Shown in pieces: positions 11,397 through 19,723 of a DNA stretch of 64,000 nucleotides. This DNA is from Ancylobacter sonchi (lineage in GTDB: Bacteria; Pseudomonadota; Alphaproteobacteria; Rhizobiales; Xanthobacteraceae): positions 372,001-436,000 of the forward strand of contig NZ_JAHBGF010000028.1 of assembly GCF_018390695.1 (NCBI RefSeq). Reading direction: 5' to 3'. Both the position numbers and the translations under genes were made by a program. Each line of letters begins with the position of its first letter. Positions within the stretch are counted from its first letter, which is position 1. Below the pieces are notes generated by a model. The model had not been told where the DNA came from. It was given only the letters and a program-made list of their open reading frames with translations, and did not search any database.

Positions 11397-12968
11397 ATGA
11401 CCCAGACCGCTGACACCCCCACCCACGACACCCTGCTCATCATCGATTTCGGCTCGCAGGTCACGCAGCTCATCGCGCGGCGCGTGCGCGAGACCGGCGT
11501 CTATTGCGAGATCCACCCCTTCCAGAACGCCAATGAGGCGTTCGAGCGGCTGAAGCCGAAGGGGGTGATCTTCTCCGGCGGCCCGGATTCGGTCATTCGC
11601 GAGGGCAGCCCGCGCGCCCCGCAGGCGGTGTTCGACAGCGGCGTGCCGATCCTCGGCATCTGCTACGGCCAGCAGACGCTGGCCACCCAGCTGGGCGGCG
11701 TCGTCGAGGGAGGCCATGCCGCCGAGTTCGGCCGCGCCGATGTCGAGATCAAGGCGGCGAGCCCGCTGTTCGACGGCATCTGGGAGGTCGGCAAGCGCTA
11801 CCCGGTGTGGATGAGCCATGGCGACCGGGTGACCAAGCTTCCCGAGGGCTTCAGCGTCATCGCCACCTCGGAGAACGCGCCCTTCGCCATCGCCGCCGAC
11901 GAGGGCCGGCAATACTACACCACCATGTTCCACCCCGAGGTGGTGCACACGCCGGATGGCGGCAAGTTGCTCGCCAATTTCGTGCACAATATCGTCGGGC
12001 TGAAGTCGGACTGGACGATGAAGGCCTTCCGCGAGGAGGCGATCAAGCGCATCCGCGAGCAGGTCGGCACCGAGAAGGTCATCTGCGGCCTGTCGGGCGG
12101 CGTGGACTCGTCGGTGGCGGCGGTGCTGATCCACGAGGCGATCGGCGACCAGCTGACCTGCGTGTTCGTCGACCACGGCCTTCTGCGCCTCGGCGAGGCG
12201 CAGAAGGTAGTGACGCTGTTCCGCGACAGCTACAACATCCCGCTGGTGCATGTGGACGCCGAGGAGATGTTCCTCAAGGCGCTGGAGGGCGTCACCGACC
12301 CCGAGGTGAAGCGCAAGACCATCGGCAAGCTGTTCATCGACGTGTTCGAGGCCGAGGCGAAGAAGATCGGTGGCGCCGCTTTCCTCGCCCAGGGCACGCT
12401 CTACCCGGACGTGATCGAGAGCGTGAGCTTCACCGGCGGCCCGTCGGTGACGATCAAGAGCCACCACAATGTCGGCGGCCTGCCCGCGCGGATGAACATG
12501 AAGCTCGTCGAGCCGCTGCGCGAGCTGTTCAAGGACGAGGTGCGCGCGCTCGGCCGCGAGCTCGGCCTGCCGGAGGTGTTCGTCGGCCGCCACCCGTTCC
12601 CGGGGCCGGGCCTGGCGATCCGCTGCCCGGGCGAGATCACCCGCGAGAAGCTGGACATATTGCGCCTCGCCGACGAGGTCTATCTCGAGGAGATCCGCCG
12701 CGGCGGGCTCTACGACCAGATCTGGCAGGCCTTCGCGGTGATCCTGCCGGTGAAGACGGTCGGCGTGATGGGCGACTACCGCACCTATGACTATGTGGTC
12801 GGCCTGCGCGCGGTGACCTCGGTGGACGGCATGACGGCAGATTTCTACCCGTTCGACATGGCCTTCCTCGGCCGGGTGGCGACGCGGATCGTCAACGAGG
12901 TGAAGGGCGTGAACCGCGTCGTCTACGACGTGACGTCCAAGCCGCCGGGCACGATCGAATGGGAGTGA
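11397..12968 (+). CDS. guaA: GMP synthase (glutamine-hydrolysing)
   Basis: Converts XMP to GMP using glutamine and ATP, 523 residues. The class I amidotransferase domain has the nucleophile in [10 protein letters not shown] (Cys near 88) and the His/Glu pair in FHPEVVHTP. The ATP-pyrophosphatase P-loop [11 protein letters not shown] lies near residue 231. The C-terminal dimerisation domain is complete and ends normally in TIEWE. The 3' end of guaA is a known integration hotspot for P4-type integrases. Here an AT-richer region with an integrase gene begins right after the stop, so the last codons probably form one attachment-site end. Confidence 0.98.
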   Translation: MTQTADTPTHDTLLIIDFGSQVTQLIARRVRETGVYCEIHPFQNANEAFERLKPKGVIFSGGPDSVIREGSPRAPQAVFDSGVPILGICYGQQTLATQLGGVVEGGHAAEFGRADVEIKAASPLFDGIWEVGKRYPVWMSHGDRVTKLPEGFSVIATSENAPFAIAADEGRQYYTTMFHPEVVHTPDGGKLLANFVHNIVGLKSDWTMKAFREEAIKRIREQVGTEKVICGLSGGVDSSVAAVLIHEAIGDQLTCVFVDHGLLRLGEAQKVVTLFRDSYNIPLVHVDAEEMFLKALEGVTDPEVKRKTIGKLFIDVFEAEAKKIGGAAFLAQGTLYPDVIESVSFTGGPSVTIKSHHNVGGLPARMNMKLVEPLRELFKDEVRALGRELGLPEVFVGRHPFPGPGLAIRCPGEITREKLDILRLADEVYLEEIRRGGLYDQIWQAFAVILPVKTVGVMGDYRTYDYVVGLRAVTSVDGMTADFYPFDMAFLGRVATRIVNEVKGVNRVVYDVTSKPPGTIEWE

Positions 12969-13132
12969 TTTTTGCCTATCCGGGCATATCCAAAACCACG
13001 CTAAAATATGATCTAACCCACTGATAAAAATAAATATTCCTGTCGACATCTATCGATGCCTATCGGTGGGCAGAGATCGCGGCTGTCGGCCCCGTTGACG
13101 GGCCTTGGCCATATTGATCGCGACGAAATTTG

Positions 13133-13172
13133 AAAGTACCGTCAAGGGAGATGAGGCTCCTGACGGTACTTT
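13133..13172. repeat. Perfect 12-bp inverted repeat upstream of the integrase
   Basis: AAAGTACCGTCA (13133-13144) is exactly inverted at 13161-13172, followed by a run of T, giving a terminator-like or recombinase-arm structure 90 bp before the integrase gene. Confidence 0.75.
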
Positions 13173-13248
13173 TTTGACGCTAAGCTGCTGACAATACGCA
13201 GACTTTTCCGACGAGAGCCCCCCAAAACCGCGCGACGGTACTTTTTTG
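13162..13248 (+). repeat. 15-bp direct repeat in the integrase leader
   Basis: GACGGTACTTTTTTG occurs at 13162-13176 and again at 13234-13248, 72 bp apart. The first copy overlaps the right arm of the inverted repeat; the second lies just before the integrase ribosome binding site (GGAGG). Repeated short sites beside an integrase gene usually bind the integrase arm domain or its excisionase. Confidence 0.7.
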
Positions 13249-13261
13249 GAGGTGGCATAGC

Positions 13262-14518
13262 ATGTTGACGGATGCAGCGATCAAAGCGCTGAAACCCAAA
13301 GAGAAAATGTACAAGGTGACGGACCGCGACGGCATGTATGTGCGCGTCGCGCCATCTGGTGCGCTCTCGTTCAGGTTGGACTACCGGCTTAATGGTCGAC
13401 GCGAGACGGTCTACCTGGGCAAATACGGGCGAGATGGAATCTCGCTGGCCCGAGCCCGGGAGTTGTGCCTGGACGCGCGGCGTGCGATTAGTGAGGGCCG
13501 TTCACCGGCCATTGAGAAGCAGCGCGAGAAGCGTCGTATCAAGGAAGCGAAGAGCTTCGGCGAGTTCGGCGAAAAATGGTTGGTGAACGCGCCGATGGCC
13601 GACAGTACCCGAGCAATGCGTCGTTCCATCTTCGAACGAGAGTTATTGCCGGTTTGGCGCAACCGCCTTCTCACCGAAATCACGCCGGACGATCTTCGCG
13701 CGCAATGCGGAAAGATTGTCGATCGCGGCGCGCCAGCGACGGCGATCCATGTCCGGGATATCCTGAAGCAGATCTACGGCTTCGCGATTTTGCACGGCGA
13801 GAAGGTGGCCAATCCGGCCGATGACGTCGGACCAGCATCGATCGCGACGTTCGCGCCGAAGGATCGGGCGCTGTCGCCTGCGGAAATTCGAGTGATGTTG
13901 AAAGAGCTGGAAAAGGTCGCGACGTTGCCGACGATCCGGCTCGGAATGCGGCTCTTCTTGCTGACGATGGTGCGCAAGAGCGAACTGCAGGACGCGGTGT
14001 GGGATGAGGTCGATTTCGAGAACGCCGTTTGGACGATTCCCAAGGAGCGAATGAAGCGGTCGAAGGCGCACAACGTCTATCTCTGCCGCCAGACTCTCGA
14101 CATAATGATTGCGCTCAGGACCTGCGCCGGCAACTCCCGGTATCTACTACCTTCGCGCTACGATGCGGACGCTCCAATGTCTCGAGCGACGTTCAATCGG
14201 GTCACTTATTCAGTTGTGGAGCAGGCCAAAGAAGATGGGCTGCCGCTCGAACCATTCACGGTACACGACCTGCGGCGAACTGGATCGACCCTACTCAATG
14301 AGTTGGGTTTCAATCGCGACTGGATCGAAAAGTGCTTGGCGCACGAGGATGGGCGATCTTCTCGCGGCGTCTACAACAAGGCGGAATACGAGGTGCAGCG
14401 CCGGCATATGATGCAGGAATGGGCGGATACAGTGGACGCTTGGGCGGAAGGTCGCAGGCATACCCCCACACTAATGCCTGCAACTATAAATTTGATGGAG
14501 CTTGATCCCGCTCTCTGA
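13262..14518 (+). CDS. P4-type tyrosine integrase (DUF4102 N-terminus)
   Basis: Site-specific recombinase that inserts and excises the element, 418 residues, normal length. The N-terminal arm-binding domain (residues about 1-90, TDAAIKALKPKEK to LGKYG) is DUF4102, followed by a SAM-like core-binding domain and the catalytic domain. Catalytic residues are visible: Arg in TMVRKSEL (near 239), His-x-x-Arg in VHDLRRTGS (near 333), His in LAHED (near 359) and Tyr in GVYNKAEY (near 370). GGAGG lies 8 nt before the ATG. It appears intact. It overlaps the AlpA-like gene tail-to-tail by 35 bp. Confidence 0.95.
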   Translation: MLTDAAIKALKPKEKMYKVTDRDGMYVRVAPSGALSFRLDYRLNGRRETVYLGKYGRDGISLARARELCLDARRAISEGRSPAIEKQREKRRIKEAKSFGEFGEKWLVNAPMADSTRAMRRSIFERELLPVWRNRLLTEITPDDLRAQCGKIVDRGAPATAIHVRDILKQIYGFAILHGEKVANPADDVGPASIATFAPKDRALSPAEIRVMLKELEKVATLPTIRLGMRLFLLTMVRKSELQDAVWDEVDFENAVWTIPKERMKRSKAHNVYLCRQTLDIMIALRTCAGNSRYLLPSRYDADAPMSRATFNRVTYSVVEQAKEDGLPLEPFTVHDLRRTGSTLLNELGFNRDWIEKCLAHEDGRSSRGVYNKAEYEVQRRHMMQEWADTVDAWAEGRRHTPTLMPATINLMELDPAL

Positions 14519-14768
14519 CCGGACGGGATTTGCGCTTAGTGACGTCGGGGTGCTGCGCACGACGGATTGGGGCGGTCCGTCGTGCGATCAGCCAAGCCTC
14601 GACCTCGGCCAGATCCCACACGATGCAACGTGGCGAGAGCGCGAACCGCCGGGGAAATTCGCCGCGCTGTTCCATTTCATAAATAGTGCTATCGGCCATC
14701 GGCACCATTTCACGCAACTGCTGCCGCCGGATTGTTTTTCGGATTTGCGTAGCTTCAAGTTTTGCCAT
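14484..14768 (-). CDS. AlpA-family regulator / excisionase
   Basis: Small DNA-binding protein, 94 residues, of the AlpA (prophage CP4-57 regulator) MerR-like winged-helix type that activates or directs excision by P4-type integrases. The helix-turn-helix is readable in RRQQLREMVPMADSTIYEM followed by RGEFPRRF and an ALSPRCIVWDLAEVEAWL wing. It has a basic tail of about 25 residues. It is encoded convergently with the integrase gene. The family is confident; its role in excision is inferred. Confidence 0.85.
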   Translation of the reverse strand: MAKLEATQIRKTIRRQQLREMVPMADSTIYEMEQRGEFPRRFALSPRCIVWDLAEVEAWLIARRTAPIRRAQHPDVTKRKSRPVRERDQAPSNL

Positions 14769-14984
14769 CTCAATCTCCTACGTTGCCGGAGCGATTGAGA
14801 CCGATAGATGTTGATACTGGAAGCCCTCTCGAGATGCTGTGCGGTATTTGCGGGGAATGGCGTACACATCGGCGGGTTTTCCCTGACCCGTAGGTGCAGC
14901 ATAGAAGCGAACTGGCGCTGCTGAACGGGCTCGAAAAGGGTTGGCTCGTCACAAGAAGGAAGCATTCAGTAAACGCGCCTCCCT

Positions 14985-15036
14985 TTAAAATCCGGTTCCG
15001 AAAGGCGTGTCGGTTCGATTCCGACCACCCGCACCA
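14985..15036 (+). tRNA. 3' fragment of a tRNA-Leu(UAA) gene (attachment-site scar, not functional)
   Basis: Runs from the anticodon loop (TTAAAA, then TCCGG of the anticodon 3' strand) through a long variable arm, the T arm (GTCGG TTCGATT CCGAC), the acceptor 3' strand CACCCGC and ACCA. The 5' half is missing: the sequence before 14985 neither pairs with the anticodon strand nor supplies GCGGGTG. Crossover in the anticodon loop is the usual outcome of integration into a tRNA gene, so this is a displaced att site. By orientation, DNA to its left is element DNA and DNA to its right is what once followed the tRNA. Confidence 0.85.
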
Positions 15037-15217
15037 TCCTTCTTAGGCGGAGAATGGTCGCCGATCTCCATCGTCCTGGACGCCTGCTGGCTAAGCCTTC
15101 TCCTACTATACGTCATAGGTGGCGACAGTGGCGGTCCCGCGAACTGAGGCAACCGCCGTGCTGGAGCGGTCCCCAATTCGACCGGAAAGGCGGCGCAACG
15201 GGATTGGGGTTGTGACG

Positions 15218-16108
15218 CTACTGCACGATCTCTGTGGCAGACTTTGTGAATATACCCCAGACCCGCCCCACAATTGGAGGCCGCGCTCTACGCCGGGCGA
15301 TCAAGGCAAGGGAAAGAGACGGAAGCTTCGCATCCGTAATTTCGGCGTAGCGAACTCCTTCGAAGGTCAGGCGGCGGATAGATTGCGGCAGCACGGCCGC
15401 TCCCAAGCCCGCTGACACCAGCGAGAGCATGGTCAGAGCGCGGGTGGCTTCCTGCACGATCTTCACTTCGACGCCAGCGCTCGTAAAGCAATCGAGGAGG
15501 CGCGCATGCAGCACCGGCCCTTGAGCTTCGGGGAAGAGGATCAGCCCATGTTCGGCCAGCTCAGCCAAGCTGACACCTGTATCCTTCCCATCTTCCGGCA
15601 ACACCGCGATGCTCGCTTCTAGCGGCAATTCCATCACGTCCAATCGCTCTCCCGTACCGAGAGGTGGGTGCGCGATGCCGATGTCGATCGTGCCGTCGCT
15701 CAAGGCCACCAACTGGTCATTGGTAGAGAGTTCCAAGAGCTTCGGCTTGATGCCTGGGAGGCTTCGCCGCAGTTGTGCCAACCGTCGGGGTAGATACTCA
15801 TAAAGCGCGGCTGAGACGAAGCCGATCCTGATCTCGCCGGCAGCGCCATTCTCGGCCGATCTGGCCAGCGCGAAGGCGGCGTCCGCGTGCAGCACCGATG
15901 ATCGGGCTTCGTCGATGAAAGCGGTGCCAGCGCGGGTAAGCGCCATACGCCGGTTCGCCCGGTCGAACAGCCGCACTCCCAGTTCTTTTTCGAGCCGAGC
16001 GATCGATTGGCTGAGTGGCGGCTGCGCCATGCCCAGCCGCTCGGCGGCACGGCCCATGTGCAACTCGTCAGCGACAGCAAGAAAATGGCGAAGGTGGCGA
16101 AGTTCCAT
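15218..16108 (-). CDS. LysR-family transcriptional regulator (cargo operon)
   Basis: Cytoplasmic LTTR of 296 residues, full length. The winged helix-turn-helix at residues 1-60 is MELRHLRHFLAVADELHMG.. with AAERLGMAQPPLSQSI and LEKELGVRLF. The periplasmic-binding-protein-like effector domain covers about residues 90-290. It is divergent from the alpha/beta hydrolase gene with 89 bp between starts, the standard LTTR layout, so it probably controls the three-gene operon 16198-18262. Ligand unknown. Confidence 0.9.
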   Translation of the reverse strand: MELRHLRHFLAVADELHMGRAAERLGMAQPPLSQSIARLEKELGVRLFDRANRRMALTRAGTAFIDEARSSVLHADAAFALARSAENGAAGEIRIGFVSAALYEYLPRRLAQLRRSLPGIKPKLLELSTNDQLVALSDGTIDIGIAHPPLGTGERLDVMELPLEASIAVLPEDGKDTGVSLAELAEHGLILFPEAQGPVLHARLLDCFTSAGVEVKIVQEATRALTMLSLVSAGLGAAVLPQSIRRLTFEGVRYAEITDAKLPSLSLALIARRRARPPIVGRVWGIFTKSATEIVQ

Positions 16109-16197
16109 ATTATGACGATATCAAATTTGCGTCGATAGGTCATCGATCTAGTTTCATCCGTTGGTCATTTTGCACCCATCGAACAGATGGAGATGTG
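16109..16197. promoter_or_regulatory. Divergent LysR/hydrolase promoter region with candidate LTTR box
   Basis: An interrupted dyad ATGAC-N22-GTCAT (16112-16143) lies in the short AT-rich gap between the two divergent starts, the place expected for an LTTR binding site. The hydrolase ribosome binding site GGAG is at 16189-16192. Confidence 0.4.
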
Positions 16198-17283
16198 ATG
16201 ATCGACCGCTTAGCCCCAGCCCTCGCGGGCGCGCTGCTCATAACCACAAACCTTGCAACGGCCGCTGAGCCGGCCGTTGTCAGGATCGACCGCCATGTCG
16301 ATCTCGCCACCGGCGAGCATCTGTTTGTTCGAGAGGTTCGCCGTGCGGGTGGTCCGGCCGATGTCAACTCCGCCGTACTTCTCCTCCATGGCGCACGGGT
16401 CCCCGGCGTCGCCTCATTCGATCTCTCCGTGGAGGGCGGTTCCCTGGCTGCTGATCTCGCGGAAGCCGGACATCTCGTCTATATCCTCGACCTGCGGGGG
16501 TATGGGCAGTCGAGCCGTCCTGCGGCGATGGCACATCCAGCGATCGACTCCGCCCCTCTGATCCGCACCAACGAGGCGGTTGCCGATATCGCTGCGGCCG
16601 TGGACGCAATCACCGAGTGGAGTGGGGATACGCAGGTCAGCATCGTCGGCTGGGCGACAGGCGGACATTGGGCTGCGGCGTTCGCGGCAGAACACCCACG
16701 AACGGTCGAACGGCTGGTGCTCTACAATACTCTCTATGGCAGATCGAACGAGCACAAGTCGCTTGGTCATGGCTCACCGCTCGAAGATCCCCTGAAGCCG
16801 GGGCAGTTCAACATTTCCTCCTTCGGGGGCTATCGCTTCAACACAAGAGCGAGCCTGTTCACGGCCTGGGACAATAGCATTCCTGCTCCGGACAAGACGA
16901 CCTGGAGAGACCCTCGCGTCGCTGGCGCCTATGCGGATGCAGCACTGGCTTCCGATGAAACATCGGTCACTCGCGAACCGCCAAGCTTCCGATCCCCCAG
17001 TGGGGCCATGGCGGATAGCTTTGAGCTCGCAGTAGGCAAACGCCAATGGGCCGCATCAGCCCTGACGATGCCGGTCATGGTCGTGCGATCCGGACGTGAC
17101 TTCTGGAGCCGGGCGCAGGACGCGCAGGACATCGTCACCGAGGCGCCACGGGCAGAGCTGGTGACGATCCCGGAAGCTACGCATTTCGTACATCTCGACC
17201 GCGCCGATGCCGGTAGGGACGTCTTCCTGCGGGCCGTTACCCGGTTTCTGGAGCCCAGCCATACGCCGCAAGTTGGAGAGTGA
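16198..17283 (+). CDS. Exported alpha/beta-hydrolase-fold protein with Ala at the nucleophile position
   Basis: 361 residues with a signal peptide (residues 1-22, ending TATA before AEP), so periplasmic. The fold is recognisable from LLHGARVPG (oxyanion region), LRGYGQSS, the nucleophile elbow, and late acid/base motifs. The acid Asp301 (RSGRDFWSR) and base His329 (ATHFVHLDR) are present, but the elbow reads VGWATGGHW with Ala153 where Ser (or Cys/Asp) is expected. It is therefore probably not a classical hydrolase; a binding, lyase-like or inactive role is possible. The start was chosen for GGAG 5 nt upstream and the signal peptide. First gene of a three-gene operon, 4 bp before the next start. 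Confidence 0.8.
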   Translation: MIDRLAPALAGALLITTNLATAAEPAVVRIDRHVDLATGEHLFVREVRRAGGPADVNSAVLLLHGARVPGVASFDLSVEGGSLAADLAEAGHLVYILDLRGYGQSSRPAAMAHPAIDSAPLIRTNEAVADIAAAVDAITEWSGDTQVSIVGWATGGHWAAAFAAEHPRTVERLVLYNTLYGRSNEHKSLGHGSPLEDPLKPGQFNISSFGGYRFNTRASLFTAWDNSIPAPDKTTWRDPRVAGAYADAALASDETSVTREPPSFRSPSGAMADSFELAVGKRQWAASALTMPVMVVRSGRDFWSRAQDAQDIVTEAPRAELVTIPEATHFVHLDRADAGRDVFLRAVTRFLEPSHTPQVGE

Positions 17284-17287
17284 CGTC

Positions 17288-17794
17288 ATGAAGAAAAAGC
17301 TCGCCATTCTTGCTGCGGCGCTTGTTCTGGCCTTCGATACGGTTCCGGTCTTCGCGCACCATGGCTGGACGTATTTCGACACCAGCCGCATCTATTATCT
17401 TGAGGGCCACATCGTATCGGTGCGCTGGGGCAATCCACATCCCGAGATTGTCCTGCGTCCAACCGCGATGTCGTCAGTACCCGACTTGTCGCGGGTGAAA
17501 ATGCCACAAGCGGAAAACGGGCTTCTGCGCACGATGCCCGCCTTGCCTGTCCCCACAAGCATTCAGGCGCTGCCGACCGATGGAGCAGAGTACGTCATCG
17601 TTCTTGCGCCACCGTCGCGCCTCGCCGATTGGGGCATGACAGAGAGCGATACCGCCTCGGGTCGCCGTCTGCGGATGGTCGGCTATCTCGCTTGTGACGA
17701 TGGTCATGAATTCAGGCCCGAAGTCGTCATTCTCGACGACAACCGCGCGGTTCGACAACGGTCCGTGCCGGTACCACCGACATCATGCTCATGA
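17288..17794 (+). CDS. Exported DUF6152-type protein
   Basis: 168 residues with a clear signal peptide (MKKKLAILAAALVLA..., cleaved after VFA), giving a mature N-terminus HHGWTYFD that is typical of the DUF6152 group. The first His residues of the mature protein could bind metal; that is an inference. Most of the remainder is a small beta-rich domain (IVSVRWGNPHPEIVL is a conserved-looking strand block). It sits between an exported alpha/beta-hydrolase and a four-helix membrane protein, and genes of this type often pair with DUF6644 proteins. Function is unknown. Confidence 0.7.
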   Translation: MKKKLAILAAALVLAFDTVPVFAHHGWTYFDTSRIYYLEGHIVSVRWGNPHPEIVLRPTAMSSVPDLSRVKMPQAENGLLRTMPALPVPTSIQALPTDGAEYVIVLAPPSRLADWGMTESDTASGRRLRMVGYLACDDGHEFRPEVVILDDNRAVRQRSVPVPPTSCS

Positions 17795-17803
17795 GCGCCA
17801 AAG

Positions 17804-18262
17804 ATGTTGGAACTGCTGCAAGCCTTGCCGATCTCCGACCTCATTCGCCGCTCGACATGGCTGTTTCCGGCGATCGAGGTCCTGCATCTGGCCGGGATCG
17901 CGATGGTCCTCGGGACTGTTACAGTTGTCGATCTCGCCCTCTTGGGCATCCTGCGATCTCCAGCGCTCGCGACCGCCGTGACGCCGCTGTTGGCGGTCAC
18001 AAAATGTGGCATCGCCATCGCAGCACTCTCTGGGGCTCTGCTGTTCGTGTCAGACCCTCTAGAGTTCTGGAACAACCCGGCTTTTCGACTGAAACTGCTG
18101 GCATTCTCGCTGGCAATTGCCAATGCACTGCTCTTTCAACGTTTCACTCGTGGGTCAGCGGAGATCACAGCGCTGGGGCCGATCAAGACGCTTTCCATCT
18201 CAGCGTCCCTGTTGCTGTGGTGCAGCGTTCTCGTTCTTGGGAGGGCTATCGCTTACGTCTAG
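17804..18262 (+). CDS. DUF6644-type integral membrane protein
   Basis: 152 residues with four predicted transmembrane helices. The N-terminal block LPISDLIRRSTWLFPAIEVLHLAG, with a conserved His in the first helix, resembles DUF6644 (DUF2214-like) membrane proteins. It starts 9 bp after the DUF6152 gene and is the last gene of the cargo operon. The embedded histidine could be a metal or haem ligand, but this is speculative. No known function. Confidence 0.65.
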   Translation: MLELLQALPISDLIRRSTWLFPAIEVLHLAGIAMVLGTVTVVDLALLGILRSPALATAVTPLLAVTKCGIAIAALSGALLFVSDPLEFWNNPAFRLKLLAFSLAIANALLFQRFTRGSAEITALGPIKTLSISASLLLWCSVLVLGRAIAYV

Positions 18263-18289
18263 CGGAGACCAGCTTGCATTTTGAGGGGC

Positions 18290-18440
18290 GGATCACCGTA
18301 AGCGGCCTTCGGGTGGATGCGCCGGCCCAAAAACTCGGTCCCCTTGGAGGCTGTCGCGGAAATGCGCCAGGGCGACCTCCGCAGCCGAGGTCGATCGGTC
18401 CCGCGTATAGAGGCCATACTGCACGAAGGGACGGAAGCGA
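18290..18440 (-). pseudogene. Possible LysR C-terminal remnant
   Basis: On the minus strand a short translated stretch (FVQYGLYTRDRSTSAAEVAL, then AHFRDSL) resembles the last strand and helix of LysR effector domains. Nothing recognisable precedes it, so it is at most a fragment. It fills part of the 270-bp gap between the cargo operon and the next LysR gene. Confidence 0.3.
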
Positions 18441-18533
18441 GGTGAAGAAGCCTGAGTTCGCCTCCCACCCTCTAAGCCCCATGGCGCTAGAGCAGATCGA
18501 GAAAGTCGGGGTATTCCTAACTGGGACGGTGCT

Positions 18534-19508
18534 ATGAGGCATGCCGTTCGGCAGCTCAAATACTTGACGACCGCCGCCCAAGTGGGAAGCTTCAGGCGTG
18601 CTGCGGAACTGTGCGACGTCGATCAGTCTAGCATCAGTCGCGCCCTCCGGCAGCTCGAGGATTATCTCGGCATAATGCTGTTCGAACGGTCAAGCTCTGG
18701 AGTGCGGCTAACCACTGCGGGAGAGCAGTTCCTGGCTGAGGTCGCGCCGGCGCTTGAGCAATTTGAGTCGGCAAGGCGCTCAGCTCGGGCGATGCGCCGC
18801 GCCGAAACGGGCCTGGTGCGCATCGGCATTCTGACCTCGCTGGCCGGGGGATTCCTGCGCCAACTGGTCGAAGCCTATGCCGAGCGGCACCCGCGGGTCA
18901 GGATCGATCTGCGGGACGGCGGTCGGCGCGAGCACTTGGCGGCGGTCCGCGTTCAGCGACTGGATGCCGCTATCATCACCGGTTCAGATCCCGTTCCCGG
19001 ATGTGAGACACGCGAGCTCTGGCGCGAGCGCGTCTATGTCGCGCTGTGGGCAGGGCATCCGCTCGCAGGAAGGCCTAAGCTCGACTGGGCCGATCTCAAG
19101 ACCGAGCACTTCATCGTCAGTCGGTGTGAACCTGGACCAGAGGTGCATGACTACATCATCCGTCGGTCGGCCGATTACAGCAACTATCCCGACATCGAAG
19201 ACAAGCTGGTCCTCCAAGACACGCTGATGAACCTGGTCACCCTTGGTCAGGGAATCACTCTGGTTTCGGCCGCGTGGACCGCGGTCAATGTTCCTGGCTT
19301 GGTGCTGCGGCCGCTCACCGCTCAAGCCGATATCGTGCCGTTCAGCGTCGTCTGGTCAGCAGCGAATGACAATCCTGCCTTCCTCAGCTTCCTGAAAACC
19401 GCGCAACTACTCGCAAGCAGCAGATGCGGATCGTCGCAGAACGACACGATCCTGGACACTTGGAGCCGTGCCTATGACTCCGCCGGGTCCGTCTTTTGCG
19501 GCCCTTGA
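18534..19508 (+). CDS. LysR-family regulator at the end of the trb operon
   Basis: 324-residue LTTR. The N-terminal helix-turn-helix is RQLKYLTTAAQVGSFRRAAE, then DVDQSSISRALRQLE; the effector domain begins near residue 95. It is convergent with the trb operon and overlaps the DUF2274 gene tail-to-tail by 37 bp. A LysR gene in exactly this position is a standard part of this trb-type ICE backbone, so it probably belongs to the conjugation module rather than the cargo. A C-terminal extension of about 30 residues is unconserved. Confidence 0.88.
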   Translation: MRHAVRQLKYLTTAAQVGSFRRAAELCDVDQSSISRALRQLEDYLGIMLFERSSSGVRLTTAGEQFLAEVAPALEQFESARRSARAMRRAETGLVRIGILTSLAGGFLRQLVEAYAERHPRVRIDLRDGGRREHLAAVRVQRLDAAIITGSDPVPGCETRELWRERVYVALWAGHPLAGRPKLDWADLKTEHFIVSRCEPGPEVHDYIIRRSADYSNYPDIEDKLVLQDTLMNLVTLGQGITLVSAAWTAVNVPGLVLRPLTAQADIVPFSVVWSAANDNPAFLSFLKTAQLLASSRCGSSQNDTILDTWSRAYDSAGSVFCGP

Positions 19509-19723
19509 CCCCTACGGGCCTTGGCGAACCCGCGATCAGTCTGGATGAATCGCGCCAGCATCGGCGCGATCAGCTTCGACGGATCGCTGATGTCCTGTCT
19601 GTTCTCGCGAGCGAGGACTTCTGCGTAGGCCGCGAGATCGCGATGAAGCGCCGCTGGCAGTTCGATCGTGACCTTTACTGGCTTGTCGTCGATCAGCGGC
19701 CCCAGCTTCAGTTTCGCCATCAA
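19472..19723 (-). CDS. DUF2274 protein downstream of trbI
   Basis: Small 83-residue protein of the DUF2274 type, with a ribbon-helix-helix-like core (PVKVTIELPAALHRDLAAYA). It may bind DNA and regulate the operon. It overlaps the trbI stop by 4 bp (two Met codons at 19723 and 19720 are possible starts), as in other trb clusters of integrative elements. Function is inferred from fold and position. Confidence 0.8.
   Translation of the reverse strand: MMAKLKLGPLIDDKPVKVTIELPAALHRDLAAYAEVLARENRQDISDPSKLIAPMLARFIQTDRGFAKARRGQGPQKTDPAES

Noticed and set aside
14985..15176. Short minus-strand frame ending GRNRTDTPFGTGF
   Set aside because: This peptide pattern is a well-known artefact of reading through tRNA genes; the real feature is the tRNA-Leu fragment.
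18263..18533. Small gene in the gap before the second LysR gene
   Set aside because: The plus-strand frame here lacks its own ribosome binding site and any pattern; only a weak LysR-like tail on the minus strand was kept, with low confidence.
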